Assembly: GCA_964020085.1 (NCBI GenBank)
Contig: CAXHUQ010000601.1
Location: 1-64,000 of the forward strand
Direction of reading: 5' to 3'
Length of the DNA: 64,000 nucleotides
DNA from: Micromussa lordhowensis
Lineage: Eukaryota > Cnidaria > Anthozoa > Scleractinia > Lobophylliidae
Position numbers and translations under genes: made by a program. This document shows positions 47,901 through 60,639 of this stretch, piece after piece. Each line of letters opens with the position of its first letter. Positions within the stretch are counted from its first letter, which is position 1. The notes under the pieces are model-generated. The model was given only the letters and a program-made list of their open reading frames with translations. It did no database searches and had not been told where the DNA came from.

Positions 47901-49500
47901 AAATGTTCGTCTATGATTGCACTTTAAGAGCATACTAATTAGGAGATGATGCGATTTGCGCCAGGGTGTTTTTGAAGCCCGTATAGTCCGCCTACTTTTT
48001 TGAGCATTTTCCCTTGGTCCCCCCTTGGCAAAATCTCAGAAAATGGCCGATTTAGGTCTCCTTGGCAAATTTGTCATAGCTCGGCTCTCCGGGCACTTAT
48101 GGAGGCGCAGTTTGCAGCAAAATGTTCGTCTATGATTGCACTTTAAGTGCATACTAATTAGGAGATGATGCGATTTGCGCCAGGGTGTTTTTGAAGCCCG
48201 TATAGTCGGCCTACTTTTTTGAGCATTTTCCCTTGGTCCCCCCTTGGCAAAATCTCAGAAAATGGCCGATTTAGGTCTCCTTGGAAAATTTGTCATAGCT
48301 CGGCTCTCCGGGCACTTATGGAGGCGCAGTTTGCAGCAAAATGTTCGTCTTTGATTGCACTTCAAGTGCATACTAATTAGGAGATGATGCGATTTGCGCC
48401 AAAGTGTTTTTGAAGCCCGTATAGTCGGCCTACTTTTTTGAGCATTTTCCCTTGGTCCCCCCTTGGCAAAATCTCAGAAAATGGCCGATTTAGGTCTCCT
48501 TGGCAAATTTGTCATAGCTCGGCTCTCCGGGCACTTATGGAGGCGCAGTTTGCAGCAAAATGTTTGTCTATGATTGCACTTCAAGTGCATACTAATTAGG
48601 AGATGATGCGATTTGCGCCAGGGTGTTTTTGAAGCCCGTATAGTCGGCCTACTTTTTTGAGCATTTTCCCTTGGTCCCCCCTTGGCAAAATCTCAGAAAA
48701 TGGCCGATTTAGGTCTCCTTGGCAAATTTATCATAGCTCGGCTCTCCGGGCACTTATGGAGGCGCAGTTTGCAGCAAAATGTTCGTCTATGATTGCACTT
48801 CAAGTGCATACTAATTAGGAGATGATGCGATTTGCGCCAGGGTGTTTTTGAAGCCCGTATAGTCGGCCTACTTTTTTGAGCATTTTCCCTTGGTCCCCCC
48901 TTGGCAAAATCTCAGAAAATGGCCGATTTAGGTCTCCTTGGCAAATTTGTCATAGCTCGGCTCTCCGGGCACTTATGGAGGCGCAGTTTGCAGCAAAATG
49001 TTCGTCTTTGATTGCTCTTCAAGTGCATACTAATTAGGAGATGATGCGATTTGCGCCAAAGTGTTTTTGAAGCCCGTATAGTCGGCCTACTTTTTTGAGC
49101 ATTTTCCCTTGGTCCCCCCTTGGCAAAATCTCAGAAAATGGCCGATTTAGGTCTCCTTGGCAAATTTGTCATAGCTCGGCTCTCCGGGCACTTATGGAGG
49201 CGCAGTTTGCAGCAAAATGTTTGTCTATGATTGCACTTTAAGTGCATACTAATTAGAAGATGATGCGATTTGCGCCAGGGTGTTTTTGAAGCCCGTATAG
49301 TCGGCCTACTTTTTTGAGCATTTTCCCTTGGTCCCCCCTTGGCAAAATCTCAGAAAATGGCCGATTTAGGTCTCCTTGGCAAATTTGTCATAGCTAGGCT
49401 CTCCGGGCACTTATGGAGGCGCAGTTTGCAGCAAAATGTTCGTATATGATTGCACTTCAAGTGCATACTAATTAGGAGATGATGCGATTTGCTCCAGGGT
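41993..49500 (+). repeat. Long-range duplicated block, 26/27-monomer spacing
   Basis: TTCCTCTATG with CTTTAAGACCATAG at 41993 recurs at 47687, and AGTCCGCC at 42291 recurs at 47985, both 5694 bp (26 monomers) apart. TTCGTCTTTG at 42431 recurs at 48344, 5913 bp (27 monomers) apart, so one monomer was gained in between. Within each half the TTCGTCTTTG/CGCCAAAGTG monomer is itself repeated at 657 bp. A CTACTCTTTT variant at 43831, 46459 and 49744 adds 12- and 15-monomer spacings. Confidence 0.8.
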
Positions 49501-52500
49501 GTTTTTGAAGCCCGTATAGGCGGCCTACTTTTTTGAGCATTTTCCCTTGGTCCCCCCTTGGCAAAATCTCAGAAAATGGCCGATTTAGGTCTCCTTGGCA
49601 AATTTGTCATAGCTCGGCTCTCCGGGCACTTATGGAGGCGCAGTTTGCAGCAAAATGTTCGTCTATGATTGCACTTCAAGTGCATACTAATTAGGAGATG
49701 ATGCGATTTGCGCCAGGGTGTTTTTGAAGCCCGTATAGTCGGCCTACTCTTTTGAGCATTTTCCCTTGGTCCCCCCTTGGCAAAATCTCAGAAAATGGCC
49801 GATTTAGGTCTCCTTGGCAAATTTGTCATAGCTCGGCTCTTCGGGCACTTATGGAGGCGCAGTTTGCAGGAAAATGTTCGTCTATAATTGCACTTTAAGT
49901 GCATACTAATTAGGAGATGATGCGATTTGCGCCAGGGTGTTTTTGAAGCCCGTATATTCGGCCTACTTTTTTGAGCATTTTCCCTTGGTCCCCCCTTGGC
50001 AAAATCTCAGAAAATGGCCGATTTAGGTCTCCTTGGCAAATTTGTCATAGCTCGGCTCTCCGGGCACTTATGGAGGCGCAGTTTGCAGCAAAATGTTCGT
50101 CTATGATTGCACTTTAAGTGCATACTAATTAGGAGATGATGCGATTTGCGCCAGGGTGTTTTTGAAGCCCGTATAGTCGGCCTACTTTTTTGAGCATTTT
50201 CCCTTGGTCCCCCCTTGGCAAAATCTCAGAAAATGGCCGATTTAGGTCTCCTTGGCAAATTTGTCATAGCTCGGCTCTCCGGGCACTTATGGAGGCGCAG
50301 TTTGCAGCAAAATGTTTGTCTATGATTGCACTTCAAGTGCATACTAATTAGGAGATGATGCGATTTACGCCAGGGTGTTTTTGAAGCCCGTATAGTCGGC
50401 CTACTTTTTTGAGCATTTTCCCTTGGTCCCCCCTTGGCAAAATCTCAGAAAATGGCCGATTTAGGTCTCCTTGGCAAATTTGTCATAGCTCGGCTCTCCG
50501 GGCACTTATGGAGGCGCAGTTTGCAGCAAAATGTTCGTCTATGATTGCACTTCAAGTGCATACTAATTAGGAGATGATGCGATTTGCGTCAGGGTGTTTT
50601 TGAAGCCCGTATAGTCGGCCTACTTTTTTGAGCATTTTCCCTTGGTCCCCCCTTGGCAAAATCTCAGAAAATGGCCGATTTAGGTCTCCTTGGCAAATTT
50701 GTCATAGCTCGGCTCTCCGGGCACTTATGGAGGCGCAGTTTGCAGCAAAATGTTCGTCTATGATTGCACTTCAAGTGCATACAAATTAGGAGATGATGCG
50801 ATTTACGCCAGGGTGTTTTTGAAGCCCCTATAACCGGCCTACTTTTTTGAGCATTTTCCCTTGGTCCCCCCTTGGCAAAATCTCAGAAAATGGCCGATTT
50901 AGGTCTCCTTGGCAAATTTGTCATAGCTCGGCTCTCCGGGCACTTATGGAGGCGCAGTTTGCAGCAAAATGTTCGTCTATGATTGCACTTCAAGTGGATA
51001 CTAATTAGGAGATGATGCGATTTGCGCCAGGGTGTTTTTGAAGCCCGTATAGTCGGCCTACTTTTTTGAGCATTTTCCCTTGGTCCCCCCTTGGCAAAAT
51101 CTCAGAAAATGGCCGATTTAGGTCTCCTTGGCAAATTTGTCATAGCTCGGCTCTCCGGGCACTTATGGAGGCGCAGTTTGCAGCAAAATGTTCGTCTATG
51201 ATTGCACTTCAAGTGCATACTAATTAGGAGATGATGCGATTTACGCCAGGGTGTTTTTGAAGCCCCTATAACCGGCCTACTTTTTTGAGCATTTTCCCTT
51301 GGTCCCCCCTTGGCAAAATCTCAGAAAATGGCCGATTTAGGTCTCCTTGGCAAATTTGTCATAGCTCGGCTCTCCGGGCACTTATGGAGGCGCAGTTTGC
51401 AGCAAAATGTTCGTCTATGATTGCACTTCAAGTGGATACTAATTAGGAGATGATGCGATTTGCGCCAGGGTGTTTTTGAAGCCCGTATAGTCGGCCTACT
51501 TTTTTGAGCATTTTCACTTGGTCCCCCCTTGGCAAAATCTCAGAAAATGGCCGATTTAGGTCTCCTTGGCAAATTTGTTATAGCTCGGCTCTCCGGGCAC
51601 TTATGGAGGCGCAGTTTGCAGCAAAATGTTCGTATATGATTGTACTTTAAGTGCATACTAATTAGGAGATGATGCGATTTGCGCCAGGGTGTTTTTGAAG
51701 CCCGTATAGTCGGCCTACTTTTTTGAGCATTTTCCCTTGGTCCCCCCTTGGCAAAATCTCAGAAAATGGCCGATTAAGGTCTCCTTGGCAAATTTGTCAT
51801 AGCTTGGCTCTCCGGGCACTTATGGAGGCGCAGTTTGCAGCAAAATGTTTGTCTATGATTGCACTTCAAGTGCATACTAATTAGGAGATGATCCGATTTG
51901 CGCCAGGGTGTTTTTGAAGCCCGTATAGTCGGCCTACTTTTTTGAGCATTTTCCCTTGGTCCCCCCTTGGCAAAATCTCAGAAAATGGCCGATTTAGGTC
52001 TCCTTGGCAAATTTGTTATAGCTCGGCTCTCCGGGCACTTATGGAGGCGCAGTTTGCAGCAAAATGTTCCTATATGATTGCACTTCAAGTGCATACTAAT
52101 TAGGAGATGATGCGATTTGCGCCAGGGTGTTTTTGAAGCCCGTATAGTCGGCCTACTTTTTTGAGCATTTTCCCTTGGTCCCCCCTTGGCAAAATCTCAG
52201 AAAATGGCCGATTAAGGTCTCCTTGGCAAATTTGTCATAGCTCGGCTCTCCGGGCACTTATGGAGGCGCAGTTTGCAGCAAAATGTTCGTCCATGATTGC
52301 ACTTCAAGTGCATACTAATTAGAAGATGATGCGATTTGCGCCAGGGTGTTTTTGAAGCCCGTATAGTCGGCCTACTTTTTTGAGCATTTTCCCTTGGTCC
52401 CCCCTTGGCAAAATCTCAGAAAATGGCCGATTTAGGTCTCCTTGGCAAATTTGTCATAGCTCGGCTCTCCGGGCACTTATGGAGGCGCAGTTTGCAGCAA

Positions 52501-53453
52501 AATGTTCGTCTATGATTGCACTTCAAGTGCATACTAATTAGGAGATGATGCGATTTGCGCCAGGGTGTTTTTGAAGCCCGTATCTTCGGCCTATTTTTTT
52601 GAGTATTTTCCCTTGGTCCCCCCTTGGCAAAATCTCAGAAAATGGCCGATTTAGGTCTCCTTGGCAAATTTGTCATAGCTCGGCTCTCCGGGCACTTATG
52701 GAGGCGCAGTTTGCAGCAAAATGTTTGTCTATGATTGCACTTCAAGTGCATACTAATTAGGAGATGATGCGATTTGCGCCAGGGTGTTTTTGAAGCCCGT
52801 ATAGTCGGCCTACTTTTTTGAGCATTTTCCCTTGGTCCCCCCTTGGCAAAATCTCAGAAAATGGCCGATTTAGGTCTCCTTGGCAAATTTGTCATAGCTC
52901 GGCTCTCCGGGCACTTATGGAGGCGCAGTTTGCAGCAAAATGTTCGTCTATGATTGCACTTCAAGTGCATACTAATTAGGAGATGATGCGATTTACGCCA
53001 GGGTGTTTTTGAAGCCCCTATAACCGGCCTACTTTTTTGAGCATTTTCCCTTGGTCCCCCCTTGGCAAAATCTCAGAAAATGGCCGATTTAGGTCTCCTT
53101 GGCAAATTTGTCATAGCTCGGCTCTCCGGGCACTTATGGGGGCGCAGTTTGCAGCAAAATGTTCGTCTATGATTGCACTTCAAGTGGATACTAATTAGGA
53201 GATGATGCGATTTGCGCCAGGGTGTTTTTGAAGCCCGTATAGTCGGCCTACTTTTTTGAGCATTTTCCCTTGGTCCCCCCTTGGCAAAATCTCAGAAAAT
53301 GGCCGATTTAGGTCTCCTTGGCAAATTTGTTATAGCTCGGCTCTCCGGGCACTTATGGAGGCGCAGTTTGCAGCAAAATGTTCGTCTATAATTGCACTTT
53401 AAGTGCATACTAATTAAGAGATGATGCGATTTGCGCCAGGGTGTTTTTGAACC

Positions 53454-56400
53454 TCGTATAGTCGGCCTACTTTTTTGAGCATTTTCCCTTGGTCCCCCCT
53501 TGGCAAAATCTCAGAAAATGGCCGATTTAGGTCTCCTTGGCAAATTTGTCATAGCTCGGCTCTCCGGGCACTTATGGAGGCGCAGTTTGCAGCAAAATGT
53601 TTGTCTATGATTGCACTTTAAGTGCATACTAATTAGGAGATGATGCGATTTGCGCCAGGGTGTTTTTGAAGCCCGTATAGTCGGCCTACTTTTTTGAGCA
53701 TTTTCCCTTGGTCCCCCCTTGGCAAAATCTCAGAAAATGGCCGATTTAGGTCTCCTTGGCAAATTTGTCATAGCTCGGCTCTCCGGGCACTTATGGAGGC
53801 GCAGTTTGCAGCAAAATGTTTGTCTATGATTGCACTTTAAGTGCATACTAATTAGAAGATGATGCGATTTGCGCCAGGGTGTTTTTGAAGCCCGTATAGT
53901 CGGCCTACTTTTTTGAGCATTTTCCCTTGGTCTCCCCTTGGCAAAATCTCAGAAAATGGCCGATTTAGGTCTCCTTGGCAAATTTGTCATAGCTCGGCTC
54001 TCCGGGCACTTATGGAGGCGCAGTTTGCAGCAAAATGTTCGTCTATGATTGCACTTCAAGTGCATACTAATTAGGAGATGATGCGATTTGCGCCAGGGTG
54101 TTTTTGAAGCCCGTATAGTCGGCCTACTTTTTTAAGCATTTTCCCTTGGTCCCCCCCTTGGCAAAATCTCAGAAAATGGCCGATTTAGGTCTCCTTGGCA
54201 AATTTGTCATAGCTCGGCTCTCCGGGCACTTATGGAGGCGCAGTTTGCAGCAAAATGTTTGTCTATGATTGCACTTCAAGTGCATACTAATTAGGAGATG
54301 ATGCGATTTGCGCCAGGGTGTTTTTGAAGCCCGTATAGTCGGCCTACTTTTTTGAGCATTTTCCCTTGGTCCCCCCTTGGCAAAATCTCAGAAAATGGCC
54401 GATTTAGGTCTCCTTGGCAAATTTGTCATAGCTCGGCTCTCCGGGCACTTATGGAGGCGCAGTTTGCAGCAAAATGTTCGTCTATGATTGCACTTCAAGT
54501 GCATACTAATTAGAAGATGATGCAATTTGCGCCAGGGTGTTTTTGAAGCCCGTATAGTCGGCCTACTTTTTTGAGCATTTTCCCTTGGTCTCTTCTTGGC
54601 AAAATCTCAGAAAATGGCCGATTTAGGTCTCCTTGGCAAATTTGTCATAGCTCAGCTCTCCGGGCACTTATGGAGGCGCAGTTTGCAGCAAAATGTTTGT
54701 CTATGATTGCACTTCAAGAGCATACTAATTAGGAGATGATGCGATTTGCGCCAGGGTGTTTTTGAAGCCCGTATAGTCGGCTTACTTTTTTGAGCATTTT
54801 CCCTTGGTCCCCCCTTGGCAAAATCTCAGAAAATGGCCGATTTAGGTCTCCTTGGCAAATTTGTCATAGCTCGGCTCTCCGGGCACTTATGGAGGCGCAG
54901 TTTGCAGCAAAATGTTTGTCTATGATTGCACTTCAAGTGCATACTAATTAGGAGATGATGCGATTTGCGCCAGAGTGTTTTTGAAGCTTGTATACTCGGC
55001 CTACTTTTTTGAGCATTTTCCCTTGGTCCCCCCTTGGAAAAATCTCAGAAAATGGCCGATTTAGGTCTCCTTGGCAAATTTGTCATAGCTCGGCTCTCCG
55101 GGCACTTATGGAGGCGCAGTTTGCAGCAAAATGTTCGTCTATGATTGCACTTCAAGTGCATACTAATTAGGAGATGATGCGATTTGCGCCAGGGTGTTTT
55201 TGAAGCCCGTATAGTCGGCCTACTTTTTTTAGTATTTTCCCTTGGTCCCCCCTTGGCAAAATCTCAGAAAATGGCCGATTTAGGTCTCCTTTGCAAATTT
55301 GTCATAGCTCGGCTCTCCGGGCACTTATGGAGGCGCAGTTTGCAGCAAAATGTTTGTCTAAGATTGCACTTCAAGTGCATACTAATTAGGAGATGATACG
55401 ATTTGCCCCAGGGTGTTTTTGAAGCCCGTATAGTCGGCCTACTTTTTTGAGCATTTTCCCTTGGTCCCCCCTTGGCAAAATCTCAGAAAATGGCCGATTT
55501 AGGTCTCCTTGGCAAATTTGTCATAGCTCGGCTCTCCGGGCACTTATGGAGGCGCAGTTTGCAGCAAAATGTTTGTCTATGATTGCACTTTAAGTGCATA
55601 CTAATTAGGAGATGATGCGATTTGCGCCAGGGTGTTTTTGAAGCCCGTATAGTCGGCCTACTTTTTTGAGCATTTTCCCTTGGTCCCCCCTTGGCAAAAT
55701 CTCAGAAAATGGCCGATTTAGGTCTCATTGGCAAATTTGTCATAGCTCGGCTCTCCGGGCACTTATGGAGGCGCAGTTTGCAGCAAAATGTTCGTCTATG
55801 ATTGCACTTTAAGTGCATACTAATTAAAAGATGATGCGATTTGCGCCAGGGTGTTTTTGAAGCCCGTATAGTCGGCCTACTTTTTTGAGCATTTTCCCTT
55901 GGTCCCCCCTTGGCAAAATCTCAGAAAATGGCCGATTTAGGTCTCCTTGGCAAATTTGTCATAGCTCGGCTCTCCGGGCACTTATGGAGGCACAGTTTGC
56001 AGCAAAATGTTCGTCTATGATTACACTTCAAGTGCATACTAATTAGGAGATGATGCGATTTGCGCCAGGGTGTTTTTGAAGCCCGTATATTCGGCCTACT
56101 TTTTTGAGTATTTTCCCTTGGTCCCCCCTTGGCAAAATCTCAGAAAATGGCCGATTTAGGTCTCCTCGGCAAATTTGTCATAGCTCGGCTCTCCGGGCAC
56201 TTATGGAGGCGCAGTTTGCAGCAAAATGTTTGTCTATGATTGCACTTCAAGTGCATACTAATTAGGAGATGATGCGATTTGCGCCAGGGTGTTTTTGAAG
56301 CCCGTATAGTCGGCCTACTTTTTTGAGCATTTTCCCTTGGTCCCCCCTTGGCAAAATCTCAGAAAATGGCCGATTTAGGTCACCTTGGCAAATTTGTCAT

Positions 56401-59400
56401 AGCTCGGCTCTCCGGGCACTTATGGAGGCGCAGTTTGCAGCAAAATGTTCGTCTATGATTGCACTTCAAGTGCATACTAATTAGGAGATGATGCGATTTG
56501 CGCCAGGGTGTTTTTAAAGCCCGTATAGTCGGCCTACTTTTTTGAGCATTTTCCCTTGGTCCCCCCTTGGCAAAATCTCAGAAAATGGCCGATTTAGGTC
56601 TCCTTGGCAAATTTGTCATAGCTTGGCTCTCCGGGCACTTATGGAGGCGCAGATTGAGGCAAAATGTTCGTCTATGATTGCACTTCAAGTGCATACTAAT
56701 TAGGAGATGATGCGATTTGCGCCAGGGTGTTTTTGAAGCCCGTATAGTCGGCCTACTTTTTTGAGTATTTTCCCTTGGTCCCCCCTTGGCAAAATCTCAG
56801 AAAATGGCCGATTTAGGTCTCCTTTGCAAATTTGTCATAGCTCGGCTCTCCGGGCACTTATGGAGGCGCAGTTTGCAGCAAAATGTTTGTCTAAGATTGC
56901 ACTTCAAGTGCATACTAAATAGGAGATGATACGATTTGCCCCAGGGTGTTTTTGAAGCCCGTATAGTCGGCCTACTTTTTTGAGCATTTTCCCTTGGTCC
57001 CCCCTTGGCAAAATCTCAGAAAATGGCCGATTTAGGTCTCCTTGGCAAATTTGTCATAGCTCGGCTCTCCGGGCACTTATGGAGGCGCAGTTTGCAGCAA
57101 AATGTTTGTCTATGATTGCACTTTAAGTGCATACTAATTAGGAGATGATGCGATTTGCGCCAGGGTGTTTTTGAAGCCCGTATAGTCGGCCTACTTTTTT
57201 GAGCATTTTCCCTTGGTCCCCCCTTGGCAAAATCTCAGAAAATGGCCGATTTAGGTCTCCTTGGCAAATTTGTCATAGCTCGGCTCTCCGGGCACTTATG
57301 GAGGCGCAGTTTGCAGCAAAATGTTTGTCTATGATTGCACTTTAAGTGCATACTAATTAGAAGATGATGCGATTTGCGCCAGGGTGTTTTTGAAGCCCGT
57401 ATAGTCGGCCTACTTTTTTGAGCATTTTCCCTTGGTCTCCCCTTGGCAAAATCTCAGAAAATGGCCGATTTAGGTCTCCTTGGCAAATTTGTCATAGCTC
57501 GGCTCTCCGGGCACTTATGGAGGCGCAGTTTGCAGCAAAATGTTCGTCTATGATTGCACTTCAAGTGCATACTAATTAGGAGATGATGCGATTTGCGCCA
57601 GGGTGTTTTTGAAGCCCGTATAGTCGGCCTACTTTTTTAAGCATTTTCCCTTGGTCCCCCCCTTGGCAAAATCTCAGAAAATGGCCGATTTAGGTCTCCT
57701 TGGCAAATTTGTCATAGCTCGGCTCTCCGGGCACTTATGGAGGCGCAGTTTGCAGCAAAATGTTTGTCTATGATTGCACTTCAAGTGCATACTAATTAGG
57801 AGATGATGCGATTTGCGCCAGGGTGTTTTTGAAGCCCGTATAGTCGGCCTACTTTTTTGAGCATTTTCCCTTGGTCCCCCCTTGGCAAAATCTCAGAAAA
57901 TGGCCGATTTAGGTCTCCTTGGCAAATTTGTCATAGCTCGGCTCTCCGGGCACTTATGGAGGCGCAGTTTGCAGCAAAATGTTCGTCTATGATTGCACTT
58001 CAAGTGCATACTAATTAGAAGATGATGCAATTTGCGCCAGGGTGTTTTTGAAGCCCGTATAGTCGGCCTACTTTTTTGAGCATTTTCCCTTGGTCTCTTC
58101 TTGGCAAAATCTCAGAAAATGGCCGATTTAGGTCTCCTTGGCAAATTTGTCATAGCTCAGCTCTCCGGGCACTTATGGAGGCGCAGTTTGCAGCAAAATG
58201 TTTGTCTATGATTGCACTTCAAGAGCATACTAATTAGGAGATGATGCGATTTGCGCCAGGGTGTTTTTGAAGCCCGTATAGTCGGCTTACTTTTTTGAGC
58301 ATTTTCCCTTGGTCCCCCCTTGGCAAAATCTCAGAAAATGGCCGATTTAGGTCTCCTTGGCAAATTTGTCATAGCTCGGCTCTCCGGGCACTTATGGAGG
58401 CGCAGTTTGCAGCAAAATGTTTGTCTATGATTGCACTTCAAGTGCATACTAATTAGGAGATGATGCGATTTGCGCCAGAGTGTTTTTGAAGCTTGTATAC
58501 TCGGCCTACTTTTTTGAGCATTTTCCCTTGGTCCCCCCTTGGAAAAATCTCAGAAAATGGCCGATTTAGGTCTCCTTGGCAAATTTGTCATAGCTCGGCT
58601 CTCCGGGCACTTATGGAGGCGCAGTTTGCAGCAAAATGTTCGTCTATGATTGCACTTCAAGTGCATACTAATTAGGAGATGATGCGATTTGCGCCAGGGT
58701 GTTTTTGAAGCCCGTATAGTCGGCCTACTTTTTTTAGTATTTTCCCTTGGTCCCCCCTTGGCAAAATCTCAGAAAATGGCCGATTTAGGTCTCCTTTGCA
58801 AATTTGTCATAGCTCGGCTCTCCGGGCACTTATGGAGGCGCAGTTTGCAGCAAAATGTTTGTCTAAGATTGCACTTCAAGTGCATACTAATTAGGAGATG
58901 ATACGATTTGCCCCAGGGTGTTTTTGAAGCCCGTATAGTCGGCCTACTTTTTTGAGCATTTTCCCTTGGTCCCCCCTTGGCAAAATCTCAGAAAATGGCC
59001 GATTTAGGTCTCCTTGGCAAATTTGTCATAGCTCGGCTCTCCGGGCACTTATGGAGGCGCAGTTTGCAGCAAAATGTTTGTCTATGATTGCACTTTAAGT
59101 GCATACTAATTAGGAGATGATGCGATTTGCGCCAGGGTGTTTTTGAAGCCCGTATAGTCGGCCTACTTTTTTGAGCATTTTCCCTTGGTCCCCCCTTGGC
59201 AAAATCTCAGAAAATGGCCGATTTAGGTCTCATTGGCAAATTTGTCATAGCTCGGCTCTCCGGGCACTTATGGAGGCGCAGTTTGCAGCAAAATGTTCGT
59301 CTATGATTGCACTTTAAGTGCATACTAATTAAAAGATGATGCGATTTGCGCCAGGGTGTTTTTGAAGCCCGTATAGTCGGCCTACTTTTTTGAGCATTTT

Positions 59401-60270
59401 CCCTTGGTCCCCCCTTGGCAAAATCTCAGAAAATGGCCGATTTAGGTCTCCTTGGCAAATTTGTCATAGCTCGGCTCTCCGGGCACTTATGGAGGCACAG
59501 TTTGCAGCAAAATGTTCGTCTATGATTACACTTCAAGTGCATACTAATTAGGAGATGATGCGATTTGCGCCAGGGTGTTTTTGAAGCCCGTATATTCGGC
59601 CTACTTTTTTGAGTATTTTCCCTTGGTCCCCCCTTGGCAAAATCTCAGAAAATGGCCGATTTAGGTCTCCTCGGCAAATTTGTCATAGCTCGGCTCTCCG
59701 GGCACTTATGGAGGCGCAGTTTGCAGCAAAATGTTTGTCTATGATTGCACTTCAAGTGCATACTAATTAGGAGATGATGCGATTTGCGCCAGGGTGTTTT
59801 TGAAGCCCGTATAGTCGGCCTACTTTTTTGAGCATTTTCCCTTGGTCCCCCCTTGGCAAAATCTCAGAAAATGGCCGATTTAGGTCACCTTGGCAAATTT
59901 GTCATAGCTCGGCTCTCCGGGCACTTATGGAGGCGCAGTTTGCAGCAAAATGTTCGTCTATGATTGCACTTCAAGTGCATACTAATTAGGAGATGATGCG
60001 ATTTGCGCCAGGGTGTTTTTAAAGCCCGTATAGTCGGCCTACTTTTTTGAGCATTTTCCCTTGGTCCCCCCTTGGCAAAATCTCAGAAAATGGCCGATTT
60101 AGGTCTCCTTGGCAAATTTGTCATAGCTTGGCTCTCCGGGCACTTATGGAGGCGCAGATTGAGGCAAAATGTTCGTCTATGATTGCACTTCAAGTGCATA
60201 CTAATTAGGAGATGATGCGATTTGCGCCAGGGTGTTTTTGAAGCCCGTATAGTCGGCCTACTTTTTTGAG
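53454..60270 (+). repeat. 16-monomer (3505-bp) tandem duplication, near-identical
   Basis: Copies span about 53454-56765 and 56959-60270, offset 3505 bp (16 monomers plus one base). Matching rare variants include TCTCCCCTTGG (53931/57436), the extra C in a seven-C run (about 54152/57657), GGTCTCTTCTTGG (about 54588/58093), GAAGCTTGTATACTCGG (about 54983/58488), TCTCATTGG (55723/59228), CTCCTCGGC (about 56163/59668) and GCAGATTGAGGC (about 56651/60156). I found no difference inside the block. It ends where 56766 reads GAGTATT and 60271 reads GAGCATT. Confidence 0.9.
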
Positions 60271-60639
60271 CATTTTCCCTTGGTCCCCCCTTGGCAAAAT
60301 CTCAGAAAATGGCCGATTTAGGTCTCCTTGGCAAATTTGTCATAGCTCAGCTCTCCGGGCACTTATGGAGGCGCAGTTTGCAGCAAAATGTTCGTCTATG
60401 ATTGCACTTCAAGCGCATACTACTTAGGAGATGATGCGATTTGCGCCAGGGTGTTTTTGAAGCCCGTATAGTCGGCCTACTATTTTGAGCATTTTCCCTT
60501 GGTCCCCCCTTGGCAAAATCTCAGAAAATGGCCGATTTAGGTCTCCTTGGCAAATTTGTCATAGCTCGGCTCTCCGGGCACTTATGGAGGCGCAGTTTGC
60601 AGCAAAATGTTTGTCTATGATTGCACTTCAAGTGCATAC

